Of a DNA stretch of 50,429 nt, positions 10,823 to 20,053 are shown one piece after another. The stretch's first letter is position 1; every line of letters begins with the position of its first letter. Location of the stretch: contig WFMZ01000031.1 in assembly GCA_015484555.1 (NCBI GenBank), positions 1 to 50,429 on the forward strand. The letters are read 5' to 3'. The position numbers and the translations under genes are program-made. The stretch comes from Hydrogenovibrio sp. GTDB taxonomy: Bacteria; Pseudomonadota; Gammaproteobacteria; Thiomicrospirales; Thiomicrospiraceae. The notes beneath the pieces are model-generated. The model worked only from the letters and a program-made list of their open reading frames with translations, was not told the DNA's origin and did no database searches.

Positions 10823-11446
10823 GTGAAAATCAGCAGTCAATACATTCCCATTCACCCAGAAACACCTCAAAAAAGGTTGTTACAACAGGTTGTCGATATA
10901 TTGAATAAGGGTGGCGTTATTGCCTACCCAACTGATTCTGGTTATGCACTAGGCTGCGGTTGGGATAATAAAGAGGCAATAGACCGTATTCGCGCTATTC
11001 GCAAGTTATCTGACAAGCATGATTTTAGTTTAGTGTGTGCCAACCTATCGCATTTATCAGAATATGCCAAGGTTGGAAATACTCAATTTCGTTATTTAAA
11101 GGCGCACCTACCCGGGCCTTACACCTTTATATTGCCAGCAAGCAAAGAAGTTCCCAAGCGTTTGCAAACCCCCAAAAAGAAAACCATTGGTTTGCGTATC
11201 ACGCCCAATATAGTAGCAAATGAATTATTAAGTTATTTTGATAAGCCATTAATTTCAGTATCTTTAATTATGCCTGGCGAGTCAATTCCTATGACGGAAG
11301 GCTGGACGATCCAAGAAGCGCTCAGTCACGCTTTAGATGCCGTAGTCGATGGTGGTTTCTGTGGCTATGAACCCACAACCGTAATTGATTTTACCGATGA
11401 TGTACCTGTACTAGTCCGCCAAGGACAAGGAGAGTTTGATGCTTGA
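10823..11446 (+). CDS. yciO: YciO family protein (Sua5/YrdC fold)
   Basis: A member of the YrdC/Sua5 nucleotide-binding fold in its YciO branch. The first half shows GGVIAYPTDSGYALGC and the KxR-type site (IRKLSDKHDFSLVC), followed by LPGPYTFILPA, KKKTIGLRIT and the C-terminal PTTVIDFTDD. TsaC/Sua5 make threonylcarbamoyl-AMP for tRNA t6A; YciO has the same fold but its cellular role is less certain. At 207 residues it matches E. coli YciO (206). The start is GTG 10823 with an AGAG element; the gene overlaps the next one by 8 bases. The position after yciV supports YciO and not TsaC. Confidence 0.9.
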   Translation: MKISSQYIPIHPETPQKRLLQQVVDILNKGGVIAYPTDSGYALGCGWDNKEAIDRIRAIRKLSDKHDFSLVCANLSHLSEYAKVGNTQFRYLKAHLPGPYTFILPASKEVPKRLQTPKKKTIGLRITPNIVANELLSYFDKPLISVSLIMPGESIPMTEGWTIQEALSHALDAVVDGGFCGYEPTTVIDFTDDVPVLVRQGQGEFDA

Positions 11447-12092
11447 GTTAACTATTATGCAAAAAATAGCCATTTGGAGTATTCCCGTCCTGCTAGCCAT
11501 TACCGTGCATGAAGTTGCACATGGTTGGGTGGCAATGAAATTAGGCGATAGAACCGCAGAAATGCTAGGGCGTTTAACACTTAACCCCTTAAAACATATT
11601 GACCCAATCGGTACCATTGTTGTTCCTATTGCGTTACTGGTGTTTGGAGGTTTTGTTTTTGGTTGGGCAAAAGCCGTCCCGGTTAATGCCAATAACTTTA
11701 AAAACCCCAAGTCAGATATGGCATGGGTAGCGATTGCAGGCCCTATTTCTAATTTAATAATGGCACTTATTTGGGCTGTCGTAGTTAAAGTAGGTTACTT
11801 AATATCGCCTAGCTATGATGGGATAGGGCAGTTCATGGTATATAGTGGATTTGCAGGTATTAGCATTAACCTGATACTGGCACTGCTAAATTTAATTCCA
11901 CTTCCTCCTTTAGATGGTAGCCGAGTGTTAGCCGCCTTTTTACCCTCTAAACTTTATTACTACTATATGCGCTTAGAGCCGTATGGTTTTTTCATTCTAT
12001 TAGGAATGATGTTTTTAGGTGTATTTGGAATGATTATTTCAGCGCCTTATCAAGCATTACAAGCCTTTATTTTACAATTAGTTGGACTTTAA
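11439..12092 (+). CDS. Site-2 protease family membrane metalloprotease (M50)
   Basis: A polytopic intramembrane protease homologue of about 217 residues. HEVAH (H24, E25, H28) supplies two zinc ligands and the catalytic glutamate, and PPLDG (D159) in a later helix supplies the third ligand. The compact form without a PDZ domain is the family often found near trpS/scpA/rluB in proteobacteria. The ATG at 11439 has AAGGAG 6 bases upstream and overlaps the end of yciO (stop at 11444-11446), pointing to coupled translation. Substrates are unknown. trpS and scpA/scpB, common neighbours, are absent between it and rluB. Confidence 0.88.
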   Translation: MLELTIMQKIAIWSIPVLLAITVHEVAHGWVAMKLGDRTAEMLGRLTLNPLKHIDPIGTIVVPIALLVFGGFVFGWAKAVPVNANNFKNPKSDMAWVAIAGPISNLIMALIWAVVVKVGYLISPSYDGIGQFMVYSGFAGISINLILALLNLIPLPPLDGSRVLAAFLPSKLYYYYMRLEPYGFFILLGMMFLGVFGMIISAPYQALQAFILQLVGL

Positions 12093-12094
12093 TC

Positions 12095-13180
12095 ATGGCA
12101 AATCATACTCCCGAAGTTATCGGTGAAAAATTACAAAAAATCTTAGCAAGAGCGGGGTTTGGTTCGCGACGTGAAATTGAAAAGCATATTGCAGAAGGGC
12201 TGGTTAAAATTAACGGCCGTGTTGCACAGTTAGGCGACAGAGCTTTACCGGGCGACAACCTGAAATTTAAAGACCAAGCGGTTAAAGAATCTCGTTTAGC
12301 AACTCAGCCAACCAGGGTTATTTTATACAACAAGCCAGAAGGTTTGGTGTGTAGCCGTAAAGATGAAAAAGACCGTGAAACCGTTTTCGACAAACTACCG
12401 CGTATTATCAATGGTCGCTGGGTGTCTATTGGCCGTTTAGACTTGAATACATCAGGTCTATTAATCTTCACCAATAATGGTGAATTGGCCAACAGAATGA
12501 TGCACCCTTCATACCGTATTGAACGTGAATATTCAGTACGCGTGTTTGGTGAAGTATCGCCTGAAATCATCGCCACCTTATTAAAAGGCGTTAAACTAGA
12601 AGATGGTATGGCACGTTTTGACCGTATTGTTAAGTTGCCTCAGCAAGAAGAAGAGTCCATTAACCAATGGTACAAAGTCACCATTAAAGAAGGGCGTAAC
12701 CGTGAAGTTCGCCGCATTTGGGAAAGCCAAGGCGTGCAAGTTAGTCGTCTTATTCGTACTAAATATGGTGCTTTCGACTTACCACGTAGCTTACGCCGTG
12801 AAAAACATGAAGAATTAACCTGGCGTCAAATCAATCAACTGCTTAAAAGTGTCGGAATTCGTGAAGAGCCACGTCCAGATATGTGGGACCAGACTAACCA
12901 TAAAGACAAGACTAAAAGTCGTCCAAGAACAGCTTACAAGCCGCGAGGGGATTCTGATAAATACATCACTCAATCACAAAAAGAAGACAAAGCAGAACGT
13001 GAAGACTTCCAAAGCTCTCGTCCTAATAAGCAAAGCCGTGATGATGATCGTCGCCCAAACTATACAAAAGACAACAAGCATTCCGAACGTAAGCCAACTT
13101 CTGAGCGAAAGCAACATGAAAAGCCAGTGCCTAAAAAGCGTAAGCCTTTAAGCAAAAGACCGCCTAAAAGCCGTATTTAA
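12095..13180 (+). CDS. rluB: 23S rRNA pseudouridine(2605) synthase RluB
   Basis: An RsuA/RluB-family pseudouridine synthase. It has an N-terminal S4 RNA-binding domain (about residues 10-58: EKLQKILARAGFGSRREIE) and a catalytic domain with GRLDLNTSGLL, whose D116 is the nucleophile, and EGRNREVRRIWE. E. coli RluB modifies U2605 of 23S rRNA. Residues after about 250 form a long lysine/arginine-rich disordered tail, longer than in many relatives and typical for RluB. It starts 3 bases after the protease gene, so it is in the yciO-protease operon. Confidence 0.92.
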   Translation: MANHTPEVIGEKLQKILARAGFGSRREIEKHIAEGLVKINGRVAQLGDRALPGDNLKFKDQAVKESRLATQPTRVILYNKPEGLVCSRKDEKDRETVFDKLPRIINGRWVSIGRLDLNTSGLLIFTNNGELANRMMHPSYRIEREYSVRVFGEVSPEIIATLLKGVKLEDGMARFDRIVKLPQQEEESINQWYKVTIKEGRNREVRRIWESQGVQVSRLIRTKYGAFDLPRSLRREKHEELTWRQINQLLKSVGIREEPRPDMWDQTNHKDKTKSRPRTAYKPRGDSDKYITQSQKEDKAEREDFQSSRPNKQSRDDDRRPNYTKDNKHSERKPTSERKQHEKPVPKKRKPLSKRPPKSRI

Positions 13181-13252
13181 CCCCTTTCATTTAGTAACCC
13201 GTTAATTTGGTATTACTTGATGAAATTAATTTTAATTAAAGGTATATATATT

Positions 13253-14302
13253 TTGAAAGCAGTTGATTTTTTTTGTGGCGGTGGCGGGATGAGTTTTGGT
13301 ATGCAAAAAGCAGGGATAAAAGTTCTAGCTGGTATTGATAATGAAATTGCATGCAAAAAAACATACGAATCTAATATTAAAGGTGCTAAGTTCATTCTTG
13401 CTGACGTGTTTGAATTGAAAGAAGAAGATTTAGCTGAAAACCTTAACTTAAAGAAGAATGATGATGATTTGGTTTTGATTGGGTGTAGTCCATGCCAGTT
13501 TTGGAGCATTATTAACACGGATAAAAAAAAATCAACAAAGTCCAAAAACTTATTGGTTGAATTTGAACGATTCGTTAAGTTTTTTAATCCAGGCTATGTA
13601 GTGGTTGAAAATGTTCCAGGAGTTCTTCGTAGAAAATCTGAAAGTGGTCTTGATATATTTATTTCAGGGTTAAAGAAGAGTAATTATAGTGTTCATTTTG
13701 AAATACATAATACCAGCGATTACGGTGTCCCTCAAAACCGAAAAAGATTTACTCTTCTCGCTACAAGGATGAGTAAATTGCCATTATTTCCTAAAAAACT
13801 AGATTTTAAAAAAACAGTGTTCGATGTTTTAGGCGTTCATAATGGATTTTCTAGAATAGATGCAGGTCACAAGGACACAACTGATTTCATTCATACTGTC
13901 CCTAATATTCAACCGATCACTTTAAAAAGATTGCAGAAAGTCGCTTGTGATGGTGGAACTCGTTTGGGGTTTTCCGATGACCCAGAGCTTCAACTGGATT
14001 GCTTTATAGGTCGAGATAGCTCCTTTAAAGATACGTTTGGTCGGTTATGGTGGGACAGGCCTTCGCCCACCATAACTACTAAGTTCTTTAGCGTCTCAAA
14101 TGGCCGTTTTGTTCATCCAGATGAAAATAGAGCTCTTTCATTAAGAGAAGGGGCAACTTTACAATCATTTCCAAAGACATATAAATTTTTTGGCTCCAGC
14201 CATTCCGCTATTGCACGACAAATAGGGAATGCTGTTCCTCCGGAATATGCAAAGCATATTGGGCTAGCTATTATAGAAAACCATTCTCTTAGCTTATCTT
14301 AA
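13253..14302 (+). CDS. DNA (cytosine-5)-methyltransferase
   Basis: A C5-cytosine DNA methyltransferase using S-adenosylmethionine. Motifs in order (numbered from TTG 13253): I DFFCGGGGMSFG (5-16), IV GCSPCQFWS with catalytic C81, VI ENVPGV (119-124), VIII QNRKRF (161-166), IX RPSPTITTKF (269-278) and X RQIGNAVPPE (322-331). About 100 residues between VIII and IX hold the target recognition domain, which I cannot translate into a recognition site. A TTG at 13253 with AAAGG upstream puts motif I at the usual N-terminal position; ATG 13220 would add 11 residues and lacks a ribosome site. The gene is AT-rich compared with its neighbours and is 21 bases from the ATPase gene, so the pair is likely one operon and probably acquired. 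Confidence 0.92.
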   Translation: MKAVDFFCGGGGMSFGMQKAGIKVLAGIDNEIACKKTYESNIKGAKFILADVFELKEEDLAENLNLKKNDDDLVLIGCSPCQFWSIINTDKKKSTKSKNLLVEFERFVKFFNPGYVVVENVPGVLRRKSESGLDIFISGLKKSNYSVHFEIHNTSDYGVPQNRKRFTLLATRMSKLPLFPKKLDFKKTVFDVLGVHNGFSRIDAGHKDTTDFIHTVPNIQPITLKRLQKVACDGGTRLGFSDDPELQLDCFIGRDSSFKDTFGRLWWDRPSPTITTKFFSVSNGRFVHPDENRALSLREGATLQSFPKTYKFFGSSHSAIARQIGNAVPPEYAKHIGLAIIENHSLSLS

Positions 14303-14323
14303 TACAAGACAAAAGGTTTATTA

Positions 14324-16141
14324 ATGGAACAATTAAATACAGAAATTTCTACATTATTCGATAATCACAAGAAACACGCAGTGTTTAAAAAGTTTATTAA
14401 TTATATACGGTTTCCTTATTTTAAGAATCTAAAACAAGATTTGAAAATTGAATTTAATTACCCAATCACCTTTCTTATTGGAGGAAATGGTGTAGGTAAA
14501 AGTTCAATTTTGCATGCTATATATGGGGCACCAAAAAACTACACAGTTGCTAACTTTTGGTTTAACACGGCGTTAGATCCTATTAAAGATATAAATGATA
14601 ATAGGCACTGCTTTGTGTACTCTTATACCACTGAATTTTCAAAACAAGATGTAGAGGTTCTAAAAACTAGAATCCAGTCTAAAGACAAAAAAACAGGTAA
14701 AATAAATCCCGATTACTGGGAGCCAGCAAGACCTAAGAAGGCATTTAGAATGATTGCACCAGGGAGAGGTCATGATAAAAAAGAGACCTCAAATTCAGGA
14801 GACCGTTGGAATTTAATAGAACGAAAAGTTTTTTATATGGACTTTAGATACTCTTTAACCGCATATGACCAATATTTTTACTTCGGGGTAAAGCCCCAAT
14901 GTAAAACACTAAAATCCAAGCAAGATATTATCCGTAAATACTCAAAACTGTTAAGAGAGGCTTTTTCACAAAAAAAATCACGTAAAAGCTATTCTAGAAC
15001 TGCAAAGAAGCCAATCACACTAACCTCTGATGAACTTAAGGCGGTTAATGTGATTTTAGGTAAAGACTACACTGAAGCACAAATAACAGAACATAATTTT
15101 TACCAAGGATTGCATATAGGTTTTGCCATAAAATATAAGGTTAGAAGTGGTTTAAGCTATTCGGAGGCTTATGCAGGAAGCGGCGAAACAGCAATTGTCA
15201 AGTTAGTCCATGAACTTATGAGTGTTGACGACTATAGTTTAGTTCTGCTTGATGAACCAGAAACATCATTACACCCCTCTTCACAAAGGGAGTTAATAAA
15301 GTTTATATTGCAACAAATTAAACGAAAAAAATTACAAGTAGTTATTGCGACACACTCGCCTGATATTATCCACGGTATGCCAAAAGAATCTATAAAAGTT
15401 TTATATGAAAATGGAAGTAATGAAGTTGATATTATTAACAATATGTCTTATGAACAGGCATTTACTAAAATTGGCCGTTATTCAGGCGAAAAAAAAATAA
15501 TTATTGTCGAAGACAGTTTAGCTAAATTAATCATTGAAAAAGTCATTAAAAATATTGAAGGGGCAAGTGCTCTTTTAGACGTTCAATTTTACCCTGGTGG
15601 AGTATCTATTTTAAAGCAGGATACAATAACCCTACATGCTAAAGAAAATAATACTAAAAGGTTTGTTATTTTTGATGGCGACCAGAGAAAGAAGCATATT
15701 GATCCCGCCTCATTGTCTGAAAATGATAAAAATGTGAAAAATTTAGATACGCTTATTAAGACTCAAACAGGTCAAAGCATTAAATTTCCTCAAGATAGTA
15801 ATTCTAGTCATAAAACAGTTATTTCAACCAGAATAAACTACTTGAAATTTTATAAAACAAACGTTCTTTATTTACCTGGAAATATTCCCGAAGATATTAT
15901 TTTTTCTTTAAAAATAGCAACGAGTCAGCTTGGTGATAACGCTGAATTAATCTCAAAAATAGGGGATGCTCAAGATACGAAACAAAAAATACAAATTCTC
16001 GCCGAGGCAATGTTTGAATCAGATAAGACTAGGACTGCATCAACCCACGATTTTTTGATAAAGCAGTGGGATGAAGAGAGTCAATACTATAAAGTAATTA
16101 AAAAAATTATTAACGATATTATCAATAATGTGGTAGTTTAA
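14324..16141 (+). CDS. OLD-like AAA/ABC ATPase with C-terminal TOPRIM-like domain, putative defence effector
   Basis: A 605-residue protein with an SMC/ABC-type ATPase: Walker A LIGGNGVGKSS (51-61), signature-like AYAGSGE (282-288), Walker B LVLLDEPETSLHP (306-318) and H-loop ATHSPDII (342-349). The C-terminal third looks like a TOPRIM domain: IIIVEDS with E396, then FVIFDGD with D451 and D453. This ATPase plus TOPRIM layout is that of OLD-family nucleases. Residues 85-270 form a long insertion with no match I know. AAAGG precedes the ATG. It lies just after the cytosine methyltransferase and has the same AT-rich composition (for example 15 G/C of 60 in 15481-15540). I infer a methylation-linked defence role; the actual activity is unknown. 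Confidence 0.8.
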   Translation: MEQLNTEISTLFDNHKKHAVFKKFINYIRFPYFKNLKQDLKIEFNYPITFLIGGNGVGKSSILHAIYGAPKNYTVANFWFNTALDPIKDINDNRHCFVYSYTTEFSKQDVEVLKTRIQSKDKKTGKINPDYWEPARPKKAFRMIAPGRGHDKKETSNSGDRWNLIERKVFYMDFRYSLTAYDQYFYFGVKPQCKTLKSKQDIIRKYSKLLREAFSQKKSRKSYSRTAKKPITLTSDELKAVNVILGKDYTEAQITEHNFYQGLHIGFAIKYKVRSGLSYSEAYAGSGETAIVKLVHELMSVDDYSLVLLDEPETSLHPSSQRELIKFILQQIKRKKLQVVIATHSPDIIHGMPKESIKVLYENGSNEVDIINNMSYEQAFTKIGRYSGEKKIIIVEDSLAKLIIEKVIKNIEGASALLDVQFYPGGVSILKQDTITLHAKENNTKRFVIFDGDQRKKHIDPASLSENDKNVKNLDTLIKTQTGQSIKFPQDSNSSHKTVISTRINYLKFYKTNVLYLPGNIPEDIIFSLKIATSQLGDNAELISKIGDAQDTKQKIQILAEAMFESDKTRTASTHDFLIKQWDEESQYYKVIKKIINDIINNVVV

Positions 16142-16162
16142 TGGATTGTTTATAGCCCCTTA

Positions 16163-16191
16163 TTGACAAGGATTAGTTTAAAATAAAGAAT
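16163..16191 (+). promoter_or_regulatory. Candidate promoter for the DUF445 gene
   Basis: TTGACA (16163-16168) is followed after 17 bases by AAGAAT (16186-16191), a poor -10; TAAAGA at 15 bases is an alternative. It lies between the ATPase stop and the DUF445 start, so transcription can restart after the acquired unit. Confidence 0.4.
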
Positions 16192-16254
16192 TTTCATACG
16201 GTTTAGGTACAGAATCCTTTAAGTCGTTCTTTGAAAAGTTAAAAGGGCACGGAT

Positions 16255-16962
16255 ATGAATAAAAGTTTACTCACCAATCTAGTCAGCCTAGCGGTCATCT
16301 CGGTAGGTTTTTTCCTAGAGAACAGCCTTGTATTGTTAGTTGGACTATTTGCCTTGTCTGGCGCTATTACCAACTGGCTGGCTATTTATTTGTTATTTGA
16401 ACGTGTGCCAGGTTTAATTGGTTCAGGGGTTATTCCTAATCAATTTGAATCTTTTAAATCAGCCATTAAAAACTTAATGATGGAACAGTTCTTTACCCTA
16501 GAAAATATCGATCGTTTTATGTCAGGTCAAAAGGGGGCTGGCGCAGGCGCTTTGAACTTAACCCCCGTTATTGAACAGGTTGATTTAAGCCCTGCTTTCG
16601 ACAAGCTGGTAAAAGTGATTATGGAATCTAGCTTCGGCAGTATGTTAGGTATGTTTGGTGGTGAAAGTGCCTTAACGCCTTTAAAAGAACCTTTTGTAGA
16701 AAATATGAAAGTGTCTTTAATTGAAATGACAGAAGATGAAAAGTTTGTCGGTTTGGTAAAAGCACAAATAGAACAGCCAGATATGATTGCCACTATTCAA
16801 GATAAAGTTGCCCATATTATCGATTCTCGTTTAGAAGAATTAACCCCCGCTATTGTGAAAGAAATGGTGCAAAAAATCATTAAAGAACACCTAGGTTGGT
16901 TAGTGGTTTGGGGTGGTGTATTTGGCGGGTTAATTGGTTTAGCCAGTTCGCTTATTTTATAA
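16255..16962 (+). CDS. DUF445 family membrane protein
   Basis: A 235-residue protein of the DUF445 family. It starts with two hydrophobic helices and the characteristic GAITNWLAIYLLFERVPGLIGSGVIP segment, continues with an amphipathic helical central region (about 65-205), and ends in a last membrane helix (WLVVWGGVFGGLIGLASSLIL). The function of the family is unknown; it is an inner-membrane protein. An AGGG element lies about 7 bases before the ATG. It is separated from the methyltransferase-ATPase pair by 113 bases and has the base composition of the surrounding genome. Confidence 0.85.
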   Translation: MNKSLLTNLVSLAVISVGFFLENSLVLLVGLFALSGAITNWLAIYLLFERVPGLIGSGVIPNQFESFKSAIKNLMMEQFFTLENIDRFMSGQKGAGAGALNLTPVIEQVDLSPAFDKLVKVIMESSFGSMLGMFGGESALTPLKEPFVENMKVSLIEMTEDEKFVGLVKAQIEQPDMIATIQDKVAHIIDSRLEELTPAIVKEMVQKIIKEHLGWLVVWGGVFGGLIGLASSLIL

Positions 16963-16987
16963 TTGAGCCTGACATTTTGCCTTCACC

Positions 16988-17401
16988 ATGTTAATCATCT
17001 CTGCTAAAGTCAATATTCCACTCTGTGAAATTGAGCTAAACGCCACACGTTCACAAGGTGCAGGTGGGCAGAATGTTAATAAGGTGTCTACCGCCATTCA
17101 TTTACGGTTTGATATTGCCGCTTCCTCCTTACCGGAATTCTACAAAGAAAAACTACTGTGCTTACGAGACAAACGCCTGACCAAAGAGGGTGTGATTGTC
17201 ATTAAAGCACAGCAACATCGCACCCAAGAAAACAACCGACGCGCCGCCTTAGAACGATTACAAGAATTTATTCGTGCGGTTAATATCCCCGTTAAAAAAC
17301 GCATTGCCACTCGTCCAACCTTTGGGTCTAAAAAACGCCGTTTGGAAGGAAAAACCAAACGTTCATTATTGAAAAAAACACGCTCAAAGGTATTCGATTG
17401 A
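16988..17401 (+). CDS. arfB: Alternative ribosome-rescue factor ArfB (YaeJ)
   Basis: ArfB hydrolyses peptidyl-tRNA on ribosomes stalled at the end of broken mRNAs. The protein has the release-factor GGQ motif (GAGGQNVNKV, G26-Q28) near the N-terminus and a long basic C-terminal tail (GSKKRRLEGKTKRSLLKKTR) that enters the empty mRNA channel. The length of 137 residues agrees with E. coli YaeJ (140), and the lack of the codon-recognition domain separates it from RF1/RF2. The stop codon overlaps the TTG start of hrpB by two bases (TTGA), indicating translational coupling. Confidence 0.94.
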   Translation: MLIISAKVNIPLCEIELNATRSQGAGGQNVNKVSTAIHLRFDIAASSLPEFYKEKLLCLRDKRLTKEGVIVIKAQQHRTQENNRRAALERLQEFIRAVNIPVKKRIATRPTFGSKKRRLEGKTKRSLLKKTRSKVFD

Positions 17402-19983
17402 CTCTTACCCTTCCTATTGACCAACACCTTGAAAACATCAAACAAACATTACAAGATGGCGACACGCTTGTTTTGCAAGCCGACCCAGGCGCAGGTAAAT
17501 CTACCGCAGTACCGCTTCATCTATTAAAAAACTTAGACCTACAAAGCAAGTCTATTTTGATGCTCGAACCACGTCGTTTGGCAGCCAAGTCTATTGCAAA
17601 CTATCTGGCGAGTTGTTTGGGTGAAAAGGTTGGTCACAGCATTGGTTATCAGGTTAAAAATGACCGTAAAATAACCGCCAATACTCGGTTAGAAATTATT
17701 ACCGAAGGTATCTTAACGCGCCGTTTACAGCAAGACCCAGAATTGGAAAATGTGGGGCTGATTATTTTTGATGAATTCCACGAACGTTCTATTCATGCCG
17801 ACCTAGGGCTAACACTGTGTAAAGATATTCGTGAAGGCTTTAATGACAACCTAAAAATATTGGTGATGTCCGCCACCATTGACACCCAACAAATAAGCCA
17901 GTTTTTAAACGGTGCGCCCGTCCTTATTTCCGAAGGGCGTTGCTTTCCCGTAGACACACATTACCTACCCAAACCTTTAAGCAGTACAAAACCCAGAGAC
18001 TGGTTACCTGCTTTACAGCAGCTTATTTTAAAAGCCTACAATGACCATGCTACCGATGAAGAGAAAGGCGATATGCTAGTATTTTTGCCAGGCCAAGCAG
18101 AAATACGAAAAGTACAAACCTGGATAAATGCCCTCATTCAATCGAACGAAACCGTGGTGTGTCCGCTATATGGCAGTTTGCCCGCCAAGGCACAGCAACA
18201 AGCGCTGGCTTTAGATCCACAAGGGCGACGTAAAATTGTATTAGCCACCAACATTGCAGAAACCAGTTTAACCATTGCCAATATTTCAGCCGTGGTGGAC
18301 TCTGGCTTTGAAAAACGAGCCGAATACGATGTTAGTAGTGGGATGACCAAGCTGGCCATGCAACGTATTTCTTTAGCTTCAGCCAACCAACGTCAAGGGC
18401 GAGCAGGGCGTGTGCAAGCGGGTTCTTGCTATCGTTTATGGAGTTTGCAACAACATAAAGCCTTGGCAGACTTTACGCCAGAAGAAATTGTCAGCACCGA
18501 CCTAACCGCCTTTTGTTTAGAACTGGTGCAATGGGGTGTGGCCGACTACCATTCATTACAATGGTTAACCGCACCACCAGCCGCCCATATTAGCGCCGCC
18601 TTCCAGCTATTGACTACATTAGGCCTAGTCTCTGACAATAAGATTTTAACAAACCTAGGCAAGCAAGCGGTTAAGTTAGGGGTGTCGCCCCGTTTCGCCA
18701 GTTTGTTGGTGGGGTTAAAGGCAAGAATTGAAAGTAAAACGAAAGCGTCCGACCCAGCCTTACTAAACCTAGCTATTGACTTAGTAGCGGTGTTGTCTGA
18801 AGTCGGTTTTGCACAACAAAATGGCGATGCTGATTTGGTTGACCCTGTGATGATTTTACAGGCGGTTCGCCAAAACAAATCTCAAGCTTGTAAAGAATAT
18901 CAGTTAAAACAACCTGTTGTTGAACAGGTGCTTAAAACGGTTCAAAACCTAAGCAAAGCCTTGGGCGTTAAACAGGAAGTATTGAATTTAAGTTTTGCAC
19001 AGCTTAACTTAGGCGAGCTAGTCGCCAGAGCTTTTCCCGATAGAGTCGCCAAACAACGTAAAGCAAACAGCCATCGCTATCAGCTGACTAACGGCAAGGG
19101 TGCACAGCTTGCCGAATTTGACAAACTTCGCCCCACACCTTGGCTAGCCATTGCCGATTTAGACGGTCAGCGAAATGATGGCCGAATTTACAAAGCCGTC
19201 GAAATAGACGCACAAACTGTTGAAGAAGTGCTGGGCTTTAAAAATGAAGCCTTTTACCATTATGATGCCGCTAAAAATGAAATTATAGGCAAGCAAACCA
19301 CCCATTGTGGTCAAATTATACTGAGCGAAAGCAAGTTGTTAAAACAAGATAAACAGAATATGAAAGCCTGTTTGCAAGAAACCATTATCAGTTCACATTT
19401 GGCACTATTGCCTTGGAAACCGAATTTAAACGCTTGGCTAGCACGGGTTAACTGGCTAGCAAGTCATTGTCCTGCTGAAACAGAAGCTTGGCCTAGCTTT
19501 ACGCAAGAAGCATTAGAAAGCAGTTTAGACGATTGGTTATTACCCTATATCGGTGAGGTTTACTCGGTTAAGGCGTTACAAAATATTGACCTAACCAGCT
19601 TGTTAAAAGCCCGCTTTCCTTATGAGTTAATGTCGGTGTTAGACGAACAAGCACCAGAAAACTACACCGCACCTTCAGGTTTAAAAGTGAGTATTGACTA
19701 TTCAGAACCAACACAAGCCGTGGTTTCCGTGGTGTTACAAGAAGTCTTCGGTGAATTAAGCTCGCCTAAGCTGGCTTGGGGAAAGGTAAGTTTGTCTTTT
19801 GAATTATTATCGCCCGCCAGACGACCGATTCAAAAAACCAGCGACTTGGCGAACTTTTGGCGAACCTCTTACTTTGAAGTCATTAAAGACATGAAAGGGC
19901 AATATAAACGCCACCGTTGGCCAGACAAACCCTTAGAAGAAAAGCCGGGAAAATCTTATCAACCTAGAAAGCCTCGTAAATAA
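17398..19983 (+). CDS. hrpB: ATP-dependent helicase HrpB
   Basis: A DEAH-box family helicase of the HrpB type. It shows motif I ADPGAGKST (28-36), motif II as DEFH (125-128) followed by ERS, motif III VMSATID, GDMLVFLPGQAEI, and motif VI QRQGRAGRV, then the helicase-associated and HrpB C-terminal domains ending FWRTSYFEVIKDMKGQYKRHRWPD, a strong family signature. The length of 861 residues is near E. coli HrpB (809-824). The nucleic-acid substrate is not established. The start is TTG 17398, supported by AAAGG at 17386-17390 and by overlap with the arfB stop; there is no earlier suitable ATG. Confidence 0.93.
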   Translation: MTLTLPIDQHLENIKQTLQDGDTLVLQADPGAGKSTAVPLHLLKNLDLQSKSILMLEPRRLAAKSIANYLASCLGEKVGHSIGYQVKNDRKITANTRLEIITEGILTRRLQQDPELENVGLIIFDEFHERSIHADLGLTLCKDIREGFNDNLKILVMSATIDTQQISQFLNGAPVLISEGRCFPVDTHYLPKPLSSTKPRDWLPALQQLILKAYNDHATDEEKGDMLVFLPGQAEIRKVQTWINALIQSNETVVCPLYGSLPAKAQQQALALDPQGRRKIVLATNIAETSLTIANISAVVDSGFEKRAEYDVSSGMTKLAMQRISLASANQRQGRAGRVQAGSCYRLWSLQQHKALADFTPEEIVSTDLTAFCLELVQWGVADYHSLQWLTAPPAAHISAAFQLLTTLGLVSDNKILTNLGKQAVKLGVSPRFASLLVGLKARIESKTKASDPALLNLAIDLVAVLSEVGFAQQNGDADLVDPVMILQAVRQNKSQACKEYQLKQPVVEQVLKTVQNLSKALGVKQEVLNLSFAQLNLGELVARAFPDRVAKQRKANSHRYQLTNGKGAQLAEFDKLRPTPWLAIADLDGQRNDGRIYKAVEIDAQTVEEVLGFKNEAFYHYDAAKNEIIGKQTTHCGQIILSESKLLKQDKQNMKACLQETIISSHLALLPWKPNLNAWLARVNWLASHCPAETEAWPSFTQEALESSLDDWLLPYIGEVYSVKALQNIDLTSLLKARFPYELMSVLDEQAPENYTAPSGLKVSIDYSEPTQAVVSVVLQEVFGELSSPKLAWGKVSLSFELLSPARRPIQKTSDLANFWRTSYFEVIKDMKGQYKRHRWPDKPLEEKPGKSYQPRKPRK

Positions 19984-20053
19984 AAATAGCCACTATAGCC
20001 CGATAAGTTTCGCTAAAATAACCGCTAAACCTATTTAATGCACGCCTTATAAA

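Noticed and set aside
13217-13252. Upstream start codons (TTG 13217, ATG 13220) for the methyltransferase
   Set aside because: They have no ribosome site and push motif I away from the N-terminus; kept only as alternatives.
13181-16254. A separate restriction endonuclease gene or transposon ends beside the methyltransferase unit
   Set aside because: No third open frame of useful size, no inverted terminal repeats and no target duplication are visible at the borders.
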